A stretch of 64,000 nt of DNA from Cellulosimicrobium protaetiae (GTDB taxonomy: Bacteria > Actinomycetota > Actinomycetes > Actinomycetales > Cellulomonadaceae). Positions 25,841 through 34,173 of the stretch are shown here, piece after piece (the first letter of the stretch is position 1; each line of letters starts with the position of its first letter). The translations under genes were made by a program, and so were the position numbers. A model generated the notes under the pieces. That model ran no database searches. It was not told the DNA's origin and was given only the letters and a program-made list of their open reading frames with translations. Where the stretch lies: positions 620,001 through 684,000 of the forward strand of contig NZ_CP052757.1 in assembly GCF_009708005.2 (NCBI RefSeq), given 5' to 3'.

Positions 25841-25880
25841 CCGAGGTAGAGGCGTGGTCGCGACCACGCCTCTACCTCGG
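25841..25880. terminator. Perfect 40-bp palindrome made of two head-to-head 21-nt repeat units
   Basis: 25841-25860 and 25861-25880 are exact reverse complements with no loop. Each half is a unit of the repeat found in arrays A-D (CCGAGGTAGAGGCGTGGTCG). Partial outer pairing (CTTGCG with GCAAGG) extends the structure. It lies between the convergent membrane-protein gene and metE, whose stop is in GGTCA at 25891-25893. A bidirectional terminator is the simplest role. Confidence 0.7.
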
Positions 25881-25891
25881 CGGGAGCAAGG

Positions 25892-28399
25892 TCAGGCGAG
25901 GGTCGCGCGCACGGCCTTCGTCGCGGCGACGAGGTGCTCGAGCGACGGCACGGTCTCCTCGTAGCGGCGGGTCTTGAGCCCGCAGTCCGGGTTGACCCAG
26001 ACGACGCGCGGATCGATCGACTTCACCGCGAGCTCCAGCAGCTCGGTGACCTCCTCCGTGGAGGGCACGCGCGGGCTGTGGATGTCGTAGACGCCCGGCC
26101 CGATGCCGCGCGAGTACCCGGCGTCACGCAGCTCCGGCACGATCTCCATGCGCGAGCGCGCCGCCTCGACCGACGTCACGTCGGCGTCGAGGCCGTCGAT
26201 CGCGCCGATGACCTCGCCGAACTCCGAGTAGCACAGGTGCGTGTGGATCTGCGTCGCCGCCTCCACGCCCGACGTCGCGAGCCGGAACGAGCCGACCGAC
26301 CAGTCGAGGTACGCCGGCTGGTCGTCGCGCCGCAGCGGCAGGAGCTCGCGCAGCGCGGGCTCGTCGACCTGCACGATCCCGATGCCCGCGGCCTCCAGGT
26401 CCGCGATCTCGTCGCGCAGCGCGAGGCCCACCTGGTTCGCGGTGTCGCCGAGCGGCTGGTCGTCGCGCACGAACGACCACGCAAGGATCGTGACCGGCCC
26501 GGTGAGCATGCCCTTGACGGGCTTCTCGGTGAGCGACGCCGTGTACGACGACCACTCGACCGTGATGGGCTCCGGGCGCGTGACGTCGCCCCACAGGATC
26601 GGCGGGCGCACGCAGCGCGACCCGTACGACTGGACCCAGCCGTTCGCCGTGACCGCGAACCCGTCGAGGTGCTCCGCGAAGTACTGCACCATGTCGTTGC
26701 GCTCGGGCTCGCCGTGCACGAGCACGTCGAGGCCCAGCTCTTCCTGGATCGCGACGACGCGCGCGATCTCCTCACGCATCGCGGTCGTGTAGTCCGCGTC
26801 CGACAGCTCGCCCTTCGTCCACAGCGCGCGGGCGCGGCGGATCTCCGGCGTCTGCGGGAACGACCCGATCGTCGTCGTGGGGAGCGGCGGCAGGTTCAGG
26901 CGCTCCTGCTGCGCGGCCGCACGCTGGGCGTAGTCGCCGCGCGCGAAGTCCGCGTCGGTCAGCGCGGCCGCGCGCTCGCGCACCGCGGGCACGACGACGC
27001 CGCTCGCCTCCGCGCGCGACGCCACCGCCGCGCGGGACGCCTCGATCTCCGCCGCGACGGCGTCGCGACCCTCCGTGAGCGCGCGCGCGAGCGTCGCGAC
27101 CTCGCCGACCTTCTGGTCGGCGAACGCGAGCCAGTCGCGCAGGCGCGGGTCGAGCGTCGTGCCCGACGCGGTGCCGGGCGCGGCGAGCGTCTCGTCCTCG
27201 ACGTCGTGCGGCACGTGCAGCAGCGACGTCGACGTGCCGACCGAGACCGCGCCGGCACCCAGTCCCTCGACGGCGTCGACGACGTCGAGCTTCGCCGCGA
27301 GGTCCGCGCGCCACACGTTGTGCCCGTCGATCACGCCCGCGACGAGCGTCTTGCCGGCGAGGCCGGGGACGCCGCCGTCGGCGGCCGTGGGGACGGCGCC
27401 CTTGACGAGGTCGATCGCGATGGCGTCCACGTCGGTGCCCGCGAGGAGCGCAAGCCCGTCCCGGGCGGCCCCTCCGGCGGTCTCGGCACCGGCCTGGAGC
27501 GCGCCGAACGGCGCGGCGACGAGGATCGCGGGCCGCGCGTCCTGCGCCGAACCCGGGGTCGCGGCCGGGTCCGCGGACGAGTCCGGCGAAGACCCCGGGT
27601 TCGGCACGGGGCGGAGGTCGGTCGCGAGGGCGCGGTACGCCGACTCCACCGCGGCGGCGAGGTCGGCGAACGGCACGTCGACCGAGTCGGTGACGAGGAT
27701 CGGCTCGTCGAGCTGCACCCACGGGGCGCCGGCGGCGGCGAGCGCGCGCAGCAGGTCGGCGTAGGCGGCGACGACGTCGTCGAGCCGGTCGAGCGGCGAG
27801 TAGCCCGCGGGGGCGTCGTCAGCCGCCTTGGAGAGCGCGAGGAACGTCACCGGCCCGACGACGACGGGCCGCGTCACGACGCCGGCCTCCTTCGCCTCGA
27901 CGAACTCGCGCACGACGCGGTCGTCGACGAACCGGATCGGGGTGTCCGGGCCGATCTCGGGGACCAGGTAGTGGTAGTTCGTGTCGAACCACTTGGTCAT
28001 CTCGAGCGGGGCGTCGTCACCCTGACCCCGTGCCACGGTGAAGTAGCCGGCGAGGTCGAGGCGTCCCGCCTCGTCCGGCCCGGTGCCGAGGAGCGACGCG
28101 AACCGCGACGGGACCGCCCCGAGGGAGGCGGCGACGTCGAGCACCTGGTCGTAGAAGGAGAACGAGCCGGGGACCGAGGCGTCGTCGGCGCCGAGACCGA
28201 GGTCGACGAGCCGGCGGACGGTCGCGAGGCGCAGCTCGCGGGCCGTCGCCTCGAGCTCGTCGACGCTCGTGCGCCCGGCCCAGAACGCCTCGACGGCCTT
28301 CTTGAGCTCGCGGCGGCGCCCGATGCGCGGGTAGCCGAGCACGGTGCCGGCGGGGAAACCGACCGGATTCTGGGTAGGGGAGGGTACGGAAGTGGCCAT
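25892..28399 (-). CDS. metE: Cobalamin-independent methionine synthase MetE
   Basis: 835 residues from the ATG at 28399 (AGAGG upstream), against about 755 for the E. coli enzyme. It transfers the methyl group of 5-methyltetrahydropteroyl-polyglutamate to homocysteine. N-terminal domain: [20 protein letters not shown]-terminal catalytic domain: [34 protein letters not shown] and the zinc ligands in HTHLCYSEF (His/Cys near 718-720) and NPDCGLKTR (Cys near 803). The extra length includes a Pro/Ser/Asp insert at about 263-286 ([18 protein letters not shown]). It lies 32 nt after metF in one operon controlled by the S-box riboswitch at 29594. Confidence 0.95.
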   Translation of the reverse strand: MATSVPSPTQNPVGFPAGTVLGYPRIGRRRELKKAVEAFWAGRTSVDELEATARELRLATVRRLVDLGLGADDASVPGSFSFYDQVLDVAASLGAVPSRFASLLGTGPDEAGRLDLAGYFTVARGQGDDAPLEMTKWFDTNYHYLVPEIGPDTPIRFVDDRVVREFVEAKEAGVVTRPVVVGPVTFLALSKAADDAPAGYSPLDRLDDVVAAYADLLRALAAAGAPWVQLDEPILVTDSVDVPFADLAAAVESAYRALATDLRPVPNPGSSPDSSADPAATPGSAQDARPAILVAAPFGALQAGAETAGGAARDGLALLAGTDVDAIAIDLVKGAVPTAADGGVPGLAGKTLVAGVIDGHNVWRADLAAKLDVVDAVEGLGAGAVSVGTSTSLLHVPHDVEDETLAAPGTASGTTLDPRLRDWLAFADQKVGEVATLARALTEGRDAVAAEIEASRAAVASRAEASGVVVPAVRERAAALTDADFARGDYAQRAAAQQERLNLPPLPTTTIGSFPQTPEIRRARALWTKGELSDADYTTAMREEIARVVAIQEELGLDVLVHGEPERNDMVQYFAEHLDGFAVTANGWVQSYGSRCVRPPILWGDVTRPEPITVEWSSYTASLTEKPVKGMLTGPVTILAWSFVRDDQPLGDTANQVGLALRDEIADLEAAGIGIVQVDEPALRELLPLRRDDQPAYLDWSVGSFRLATSGVEAATQIHTHLCYSEFGEVIGAIDGLDADVTSVEAARSRMEIVPELRDAGYSRGIGPGVYDIHSPRVPSTEEVTELLELAVKSIDPRVVWVNPDCGLKTRRYEETVPSLEHLVAATKAVRATLA

Positions 28400-28431
28400 G
28401 ATCGAAACCTCTTGCTGGTCCGGAGGACCGG

Positions 28432-29496
28432 TCAGACGGGCGTGCCGTGCGTGGCGGCGCTCGTCGTGGGCAGGGAGGTGCCGGTGACCCACGGCCCGCT
28501 GGCCAGGTCCGGGACGAGCGGGGCGGCGGCAGCGCTGGCGCTGCCCCCGGTCCCGCCCGACCCGCCGCCGAGGTGGACACCCTCGAGCAGGTCAAGAGCG
28601 GCGCGGTGCTTGTTGAACGTGTACACGTGCAGACCGGGCGTGCCCGCGTCGAGGACGCGCTGCGCGAGGTCCACGGTGTACGCGATCCCGTAGGCGTGCT
28701 GCGCCTCCGGGTCGGGCAGGGCGTCGAGCGCGTCCAGCAGGTGCTGGGGCGCGCGCACGCCCGTGAGCTCCTCGACGCGACGGAGCCGCGCGGGCTCCGT
28801 CGTGGGCAGCAGCCCGGCGAGGATGGGGATCGTCACGCCGGCCGCACGGGCCTCGGCGACGAAGTCGGTGTACGACGACGCGTCGTAGAAGAGCTGCGTG
28901 ATCGCGAAGCTCGCGCCGGCCTGCTGCTTCTGCCACAGGCGGCGCACCTCCTGGCTCCGCGTGGTGCCGGCGGCGGGGTTGCCGTCGCAGAACGTCGCGA
29001 CGGCGATCGTCAGCGGGCGGGCGGCGCCCCGCAGGGCGGCGGCAGGGTCGGCCGCGCAGCGCGACGCCTCGACCTCGCGCAGCAGCGCGACGAGCTCGGT
29101 CGACGACCGCACGCCGTCGGGCGCGGGCTGCCAGTCCGGCTGGTCGCGCGGCGGGTCGCCCCGCAGCGCGAGGAAGCTCCGCACGCCCTCGTCGAGGAAG
29201 TCGTTGATGACCTCCTCGACGTCCTCGCGCGACGCCCCGACGCACGTGAGGTGCGCGATCGGCAGCACAGGCGTGCCCTGGAGCAGGCGGCCGACGACCT
29301 GGCGCGCGGTCGCGCGGTCGGTGCCCGCGGCGCCGTACGTCACGGACACGAAGTCGGGGTGCGTCGCGACGAGCCGGCGTGCCGTCTCCCAGAACTTGGG
29401 CGCCGCGTCCGGGCGGCGCGGGGGCATGAGCTCGAACGAGACCGTCGGCCGTGCCGCCCCGCCGTGGGCCTGCCCGACGGCGTCCGCGACGCTCAC
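28432..29496 (-). CDS. metF: Methylenetetrahydrofolate reductase MetF
   Basis: 354 residues. Reduces 5,10-methylene- to 5-methyl-tetrahydrofolate, the methyl donor for the MetE product encoded next. Family motifs: [11 protein letters not shown] at the start, [37 protein letters not shown] and [16 protein letters not shown]. The GTG at 29496, preceded by GGAG, was chosen; the open frame upstream runs into the riboswitch leader and cannot be coding. A ~50-residue Gly/Ser/Ala-rich C-terminal extension is unusual. First gene of metF-metE. Confidence 0.93.
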   Translation of the reverse strand: MSVADAVGQAHGGAARPTVSFELMPPRRPDAAPKFWETARRLVATHPDFVSVTYGAAGTDRATARQVVGRLLQGTPVLPIAHLTCVGASREDVEEVINDFLDEGVRSFLALRGDPPRDQPDWQPAPDGVRSSTELVALLREVEASRCAADPAAALRGAARPLTIAVATFCDGNPAAGTTRSQEVRRLWQKQQAGASFAITQLFYDASSYTDFVAEARAAGVTIPILAGLLPTTEPARLRRVEELTGVRAPQHLLDALDALPDPEAQHAYGIAYTVDLAQRVLDAGTPGLHVYTFNKHRAALDLLEGVHLGGGSGGTGGSASAAAAPLVPDLASGPWVTGTSLPTTSAATHGTPV

Positions 29497-29593
29497 GACG
29501 TCGCTCCGACCGGGGTGGGTGCGTGCGCGACCGCCGTCGGGCACGGGCTGCCCGGACGGTGCGCGAAGGATGCCTCTGAGACCATTAGTCGCT

Positions 29594-29690
29594 CCATCGA
29601 CCCTGGCGTTAGCACCTTTGTCCTCGGGAGGCTTCCGTCGGCGGGTTGCTGCGGTGTCGTCGAGCCAGGACTCTCGACCGCTCTGGATGG
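29594..29690 (-). ncRNA. S-box-type SAM riboswitch (SAM-I or SAM-I/IV variant)
   Basis: On the minus strand the leader contains the S-box landmarks in order: CCATCCAGAG (P1 5' strand), CTGGCTCGACGACACCG, AGCAACC, a variable P3 arm, AAGGTGCTAACGCCAGG and GATGG (P1 3' strand pairing with CCATC). It sits ~100 nt before the metF start and directly after the promoter. S-adenosylmethionine binding would lower metF-metE expression. Subclass is uncertain; the CGACGAC variation suggests the actinobacterial I/IV variant. Confidence 0.8.
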
Positions 29691-29698
29691 TTGACCCG

Positions 29699-29727
29699 AT
29701 CCTACGACCCATCCGGCATGCGGTCGA
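29699..29727 (-). promoter_or_regulatory. metF: metF-metE promoter
   Basis: Minus strand: TCGACC (29722-29727), 17-nt spacer, TAGGAT (29699-29704). The predicted start lies within a few bases of the riboswitch 5' end, which supports both assignments. Confidence 0.6.
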
Positions 29728-29804
29728 GGGTGACCGCCAGGTGAGATGTCCCGGCTCCACGACGAGATCGGCGCGCGCTGGATCTGACCAGTTCAGGGCT
29801 CCTG

Positions 29805-29843
29805 CGCTACAGATTTCAGGCCTTCTACGCTACAGATTTCAGG
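29805..29843. repeat. Two 16-bp direct repeats (23-nt period)
   Basis: CGCTACAGATTTCAGG occurs exactly at 29805-29820 and 29828-29843. A weaker third match (GATCTGACCAGTTCAGGG) lies at 29781-29798. The block is AT-rich for this genome and ends 13 nt before the stop of the symporter gene. Confidence 0.7.
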
Positions 29844-29856
29844 TCCCACACCGTCG

Positions 29857-31380
29857 TCAACGGCGCCGGAGCTCCGGCACGTGCAGGCGCCGCAGGAACC
29901 GGTCGGTGCGCAGCGGTGGTCCGTGGCGGTCGCGCAGGGACACGACGACGACGGTCGCCGTCGCGAGCGGGATGGTCCAGGCGGCGGGCTGGGCGAGCAG
30001 GGCGCGCACGACGCCGGGGACGCCGTCGACCGCCTCCCCGGCCGGGCCGGTCCCGTAGCCCGCGGCGACGAGCGCGGACGAGGCGAGCAGCGCCGTCGCG
30101 CACAGGACGGACCCGACGACCATCCCCGCGACCGCGCCGCGCGCGGTGAGGCGGCGCCACCACACGCCGAGCAGGATCACCGGCGAGAGGGCGGACGCGG
30201 CGAAGACGAACACCGTCCCGACGCTCGTCACGAGGCCCTGCGGGATGGTGACGAGCGCGAACGCCAGCGGGATGAGCGTGCACGCGACCGCCGACCAGCG
30301 GAAGGACCGCACGGTCCCGCCGAACAGGTCCTGGCTCACGACGCCCGCGAGCGCCACGACGAGCCCCGACGACGTGCCGAGGAACGCGGCGAAAGCACCC
30401 GCCACGACGAGCGCGGCGAGGAGCTCGCCACCGATCCCGGGCACGAGGCGGGTCGGCAGCGTGAGGACGACGGTGTCGGCGACGCCGGGCTCCGCGAGGT
30501 CGGGTGCGACGACCCGGGCGACGAGCCCGAGCGTGCTGGACACCATGTAGAACACGCTGATCATCACGAGCACGACGACGGTCGTGCGGCGGGCGGAGCC
30601 GCCGTCGGGCGAGGTGTAGAAGCGCACGAGGACGTGCGGCAGGCCGGTGGTCCCGAGCAGCAGCGCGAGCAGGAGCGACACGGTCGCGTACGCGTCGAGG
30701 CCGCCGGGACCGGCGTCGTGCGGGAAGACCGCCGCGGGGTCGAAGGTCACGGTGGCGCCACCCGGCTCGAACGCGCCGCCCAGCGCCATGAGCACGAACA
30801 CGAGGGGCAGCGCGAGCGCGGTGAGCTTGACCCAGAACTGGAACGCCTGGACGAACGTGATGGAGCGCATGCCGCCGGCCGCGACGACCGCGCTCACGAC
30901 GACCGCGATCCCGACCGACCCGACCCACGGCGGGACGGGCGCGACGCTCGTGATGACGAGCGCCGCGCCGTGGAGCTGCGGCACGACGTAGAGCCACCCG
31001 ATGACGAGCACGAGCACGCTCGTCACGCGGCGCGCGACGACGGAGTCGAGCCGGGCGTGGACGAAGTCGGGGATCGTGTACGCGCCGCTGCGGCGCAGCG
31101 GGCCGGCGACGAACAGCAGGACGAGCAGGTACCCGGCCGCGTACCCGACGGGGAACCAGAACGCCTCGGCACCCGAGAGCAGCACGAGGCCCGAGAGGCC
31201 GAGGAACGTGCCGGCGGACAGGTACTCGCCGCTGATCGCGGACGCGTTCCACACCGGACGGACGGTGCGCGACGCGACGAAGAAGTCGCTCGTGGTGCGC
31301 GAGATGCGCAGGCCGTAGAACCCGATGAGGCCGGTCGCGAGCAGGAGCAGCCCGATCGCGACGAGGGGCAGCGCGCTCAC
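29857..31380 (-). CDS. Sodium:solute symporter (SSS family, ActP/MctC-like)
   Basis: 507 residues, about thirteen transmembrane helices. SSS signatures: SDFFVASRTVRPVWNASAIS, GEYLSAGTFLGLSGL, GLPHVLVRFYTSPDGGSARR and GTSSGLVVALAGVVSQDLF. Most like cation/acetate or monocarboxylate (pyruvate) symporters. The GTG at 31380 overlaps the upstream gene by 4 bp (GTGA). It is the last gene of a tight operon with a LytS-like kinase and LytTR regulator, an arrangement suited to substrate-controlled uptake of a small carboxylate. Confidence 0.88.
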   Translation of the reverse strand: MSALPLVAIGLLLLATGLIGFYGLRISRTTSDFFVASRTVRPVWNASAISGEYLSAGTFLGLSGLVLLSGAEAFWFPVGYAAGYLLVLLFVAGPLRRSGAYTIPDFVHARLDSVVARRVTSVLVLVIGWLYVVPQLHGAALVITSVAPVPPWVGSVGIAVVVSAVVAAGGMRSITFVQAFQFWVKLTALALPLVFVLMALGGAFEPGGATVTFDPAAVFPHDAGPGGLDAYATVSLLLALLLGTTGLPHVLVRFYTSPDGGSARRTTVVVLVMISVFYMVSSTLGLVARVVAPDLAEPGVADTVVLTLPTRLVPGIGGELLAALVVAGAFAAFLGTSSGLVVALAGVVSQDLFGGTVRSFRWSAVACTLIPLAFALVTIPQGLVTSVGTVFVFAASALSPVILLGVWWRRLTARGAVAGMVVGSVLCATALLASSALVAAGYGTGPAGEAVDGVPGVVRALLAQPAAWTIPLATATVVVVSLRDRHGPPLRTDRFLRRLHVPELRRR

Positions 31381-31916
31381 GAGCCACCGCCCTCGTCCGG
31401 GCCGCCGGACCCTTCGGCGAGCGCGCGGTACCGGCGCTCGTTGCGGGCGGCCGTGACCGCGAACACGACCGCGAACGCGAGGATCACCGGGTAGAAGCCG
31501 TAGGCGTGCACGAGCCACGGCAGGGGGACGCCGAGGACCACGACCGCGTCCAGCGCGGGCACGGCGCTCATCGTCACGGTGAGCAGCGCGACGACCGCGA
31601 GGAACGAGACCACGCACGCGAGCCCGAGCCGGAGCTGGGCCCGCACGAGGCCGCGCGTGTAGGGAGCCGCGGCGTCGTCCGGCTCCTCGGGACGCCCCGC
31701 GGTGGCCGTGGACGTGCCCGACGACGGTGCGCCCGCCGGGACGTCGGGCACGGGACCGGCGGCGGGCAGGGGATCGGTCGACCGGACGCGCACCCGTCCG
31801 GGTCGGCGCGGGCCGGGTGCCGCCCCCCGGTCCGAGGGAGGCGCCTCGGGGTGCGGCCCTCGCGCGAGGGCACCTTCGTCGCCGGGCGGGTCCGACGCGG
31901 CGTCAGGAGCACTCAC
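31377..31916 (-). CDS. Small membrane protein of the symporter operon
   Basis: 179 residues. A long low-complexity Pro/Gly-rich N-terminus (~85 residues) precedes two transmembrane helices (RLGLACVVSFLAVVALLTVTM and VHAYGFYPVILAFAVVFAVTA) and a charged tail. It resembles the small DUF485-type subunits that accompany SSS acetate/pyruvate carriers, but I could not confirm the family. It overlaps the genes on both sides by 4 bp. Confidence 0.7.
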   Translation of the reverse strand: MSAPDAASDPPGDEGALARGPHPEAPPSDRGAAPGPRRPGRVRVRSTDPLPAAGPVPDVPAGAPSSGTSTATAGRPEEPDDAAAPYTRGLVRAQLRLGLACVVSFLAVVALLTVTMSAVPALDAVVVLGVPLPWLVHAYGFYPVILAFAVVFAVTAARNERRYRALAEGSGGPDEGGGS

Positions 31917-32902
31917 GACGGACCCCGGTGCGGGCCGAGCAGCGCCTCGCGCACCGCCGGGACCATGCGGCGGCTCACCGGGACCTCGTGCCCCGCGACG
32001 ACGAGCGCGGGTTGCGTGCCGCCGAACCGTGCCGCGGTCACGGCGGCCCGGTCCACGAGGTACGACCGGTGCACGCGCAGGAACCCGGCGGACGCCCAGC
32101 GCTCCTCCAGGTCGGAGAGCGGCTCGCGCACGAGGAACTGCTCGGAGTCCGTCACGAGCCGCGAGTAGTCGCCCTGCGCCTGGACCCAGCGCACCGCGCT
32201 GCGCCGCACGAGGCGCGTCGTCGTCCCGACCGTCACGACGAGCGTCTCGTCCTCGGGCACGCGAGCGCGGCCCGTCCCGCGCGACGACCCGGGGGACGCG
32301 GCGCTCGCGGCAGGCGTGCCCGTGCCGTCGTGTCCGCCGCCCGGCCCGGCGCCCGGCCCGCCGCTGGGTCCTCCGCCCGGTCCTCCGCCCGGTCCTCCGC
32401 CCGGTCCTCCGCCCGGTCCGGCGGCGCGCCCGGCACGGTCCGTGACGCGTTCCACGACCCGGTCCACGGCGCGCGTCAGACGCTCGCGGCGCACGGGCTT
32501 GAGCACGTAGTCGACGGCCTCGACGTCGAACGCCTCGAGGGCACGCGCCTCGTCGGCGGTGACGAACACGACCGCGGGCCGGTCGGCGAAGCGTGAGAGG
32601 GCGCGCGCGAGGTCGAGCCCCGTGAGCCCGGGCATGTGGATGTCGAGGAACGCGGCGTCGACCCGGCGGGAGGAGAGCTCGACCAGCGCCTCGGAGCCGG
32701 TCGCGACCCCGAGCACGGTCCGCACACGCGCGTCGCGCCGCAGCAGCGCGACGAGCTCGTCGAGCACGGGACGCTCGTCGTCGGCGACGAGCACGTCGAG
32801 CCCGACGGCGCTCGGCCCCTCCGCGGGCGCGTCGCCGAGGCCCGCCGGCTGGTCCGCGACCCGTCCCGGGGTCGGGTCGGGGGTCGGGTCGGTGCCCGTC
32901 AC
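31913..32902 (-). CDS. LytTR-type response regulator
   Basis: 329 residues. REC domain at ~35-155: LDVLVADDERPVLDEL acidic pocket, phospho-acceptor Asp in AAFLDIHMPG, Lys in VDYVLKPV. It is followed by a Gly/Pro-rich linker (GGPG repeated about six times, encoded by a 12-nt microsatellite at 32368-32415) and a C-terminal LytTR DNA-binding domain (VVTVGTTTRLVRRSAVRWVQ ... GFLRVHRSYLVDRAAV). It should bind DNA and activate the downstream carrier genes on phosphorylation by the adjacent kinase. The GTG start overlaps the kinase stop by 4 bp. Confidence 0.9.
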   Translation of the reverse strand: MTGTDPTPDPTPGRVADQPAGLGDAPAEGPSAVGLDVLVADDERPVLDELVALLRRDARVRTVLGVATGSEALVELSSRRVDAAFLDIHMPGLTGLDLARALSRFADRPAVVFVTADEARALEAFDVEAVDYVLKPVRRERLTRAVDRVVERVTDRAGRAAGPGGGPGGGPGGGPGGGPSGGPGAGPGGGHDGTGTPAASAASPGSSRGTGRARVPEDETLVVTVGTTTRLVRRSAVRWVQAQGDYSRLVTDSEQFLVREPLSDLEERWASAGFLRVHRSYLVDRAAVTAARFGGTQPALVVAGHEVPVSRRMVPAVREALLGPHRGPS

Positions 32903-34089
32903 GGCACGCTCACCTCCGTCTCGTGCAGGGGCTGGGACCGCGGCACGCGCAGCCGCACGAGCGTGCCCGAGCCGGGCGCGGTCTCGATGTCGAGCGCGTG
33001 GTCGTCACCGTAGAGCTGGCGGACGCGACGGTCGACGTTGCGCAGGCCCACGTGCTCGTTCCCGCGCGACGTGAGGAGCTCGCGCACGACGCCCGGCTCC
33101 ATGCCGACGCCGTCGTCCTCGACCGTGATCTCCGTCTGGGTGCCCTCGTCGCGCGCGGTGATGACGATCGTCCCGCCCCGCTCCTTCGGCTCCAGGCCGT
33201 GCCGCACCGCGTTCTCGACGAGCGGCTGCACCGACAGGAACGGGATGACGGTCGTCAGCGACTCCGGAGCGATCTGCAGGGTCACGGCGAGGCGCTCGCC
33301 GAACCGGGCACGCTCGAGCTCGACGTAGGAGTGGATGGAGCGGAGCTCGTCGGCGAGGGTCGTGAAGTCGCCGCGGCCGCGGAACGAGTAGCGCGTGAAG
33401 TCGGCGAAGTCGAGCACGAGGTCGCGTGCCCGCTCGGGGTCGGTGCTGATGAACGACGCGATGGCGCCGAGCGCGTTGTAGACGAAGTGCGGGCTGATCT
33501 GGGCGCGGAGCGCGCGCAGCTCGGCCTCGGCGAGCGCGGTGCGTGACGCCTCGAGCTCGGCGAGCTCGAGCTGCGCCGCGCACCACTGCGCGACCTCCCC
33601 GGTCGCGCGCACCAGCGGCGGCCGCACGGTGCCCGCGAACGCGACGACGACGCCGGCGACGCGCCCGCCGGCCACGACCGGGGCGCCGACGGCGTCCGCG
33701 ACGTCCCCGCCTTCGCCCGCGTCGCGGCTCTCGACGTGGCGTCGACCGGTCGCGAGCACGCGCTCGGCGACGCGGCGCGCGTCGGGTTCGAGCGTGGAGC
33801 CGCCGTCGAGCGCGACCGCTCCTTCGGCCGTGACGACGGCGAGCGCGTCGGCGCCGAGGAGCTGGCGCAGCGAGCGGGCCGCACGCCCCACGTCGTCGCC
33901 GTCGAGCCCGTCCCGCAGGTGGGTCGCCGCCCGCGAGGCGAGGTGCAGGGTCCGGAACGTCGCGCGGTCGGAGTCGCTCCCGAGCTCGCGAGACCCGCGC
34001 GCGAGCCGCCAGGCGAGCACGAGGCCGAGGGTGAGCAGCACGCCCACGACGAGACCGGCGACGGCGCCGGCGAACACGGGCCCGGACAT
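32899..34089 (-). CDS. LytS/BtsS-like sensor histidine kinase
   Basis: 396 residues from the ATG at 34089. One N-terminal transmembrane helix (FAGAVAGLVVGVLLTLGLVLAW), a GAF-like sensor domain (~50-170), a His_kinase domain with the phosphorylated histidine in AQISPHFVYNALGAI, and HATPase (VENAVRHGLEPKERGG; DDGVGM). Only one helix is present instead of the 5TMR module of LytS/BtsS, so the signal is probably sensed by the GAF domain. First gene of the four-gene operon. Confidence 0.9.
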   Translation of the reverse strand: MSGPVFAGAVAGLVVGVLLTLGLVLAWRLARGSRELGSDSDRATFRTLHLASRAATHLRDGLDGDDVGRAARSLRQLLGADALAVVTAEGAVALDGGSTLEPDARRVAERVLATGRRHVESRDAGEGGDVADAVGAPVVAGGRVAGVVVAFAGTVRPPLVRATGEVAQWCAAQLELAELEASRTALAEAELRALRAQISPHFVYNALGAIASFISTDPERARDLVLDFADFTRYSFRGRGDFTTLADELRSIHSYVELERARFGERLAVTLQIAPESLTTVIPFLSVQPLVENAVRHGLEPKERGGTIVITARDEGTQTEITVEDDGVGMEPGVVRELLTSRGNEHVGLRNVDRRVRQLYGDDHALDIETAPGSGTLVRLRVPRSQPLHETEVSVP

Positions 34090-34135
34090 GCAGCGATCGT
34101 AGCGAGCGCGGCACCGACCACCCGTACGGGCGAAG

Positions 34136-34154
34136 TAAGGTAAGGCATCCCTGT
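34136..34154. promoter_or_regulatory. IdeR/DtxR-type iron box
   Basis: TAAGGTAAGGCATCCCTGT matches 15 of 19 positions of the consensus TWAGGTWAGSCTWACCTWA. The left half (TAAGGTAAGGC) is perfect. It lies 20 nt upstream of the GTG of the siderophore-binding protein, where iron-loaded repressor would block transcription. Confidence 0.75.
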
Positions 34155-34173
34155 TCTCGACGAAGGAACCTCT

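Noticed and set aside
29497-29760. Extended N-terminus of MetF from the upstream in-frame ATG
   Set aside because: The segment overlaps the S-box aptamer and promoter, and has no MTHFR similarity.
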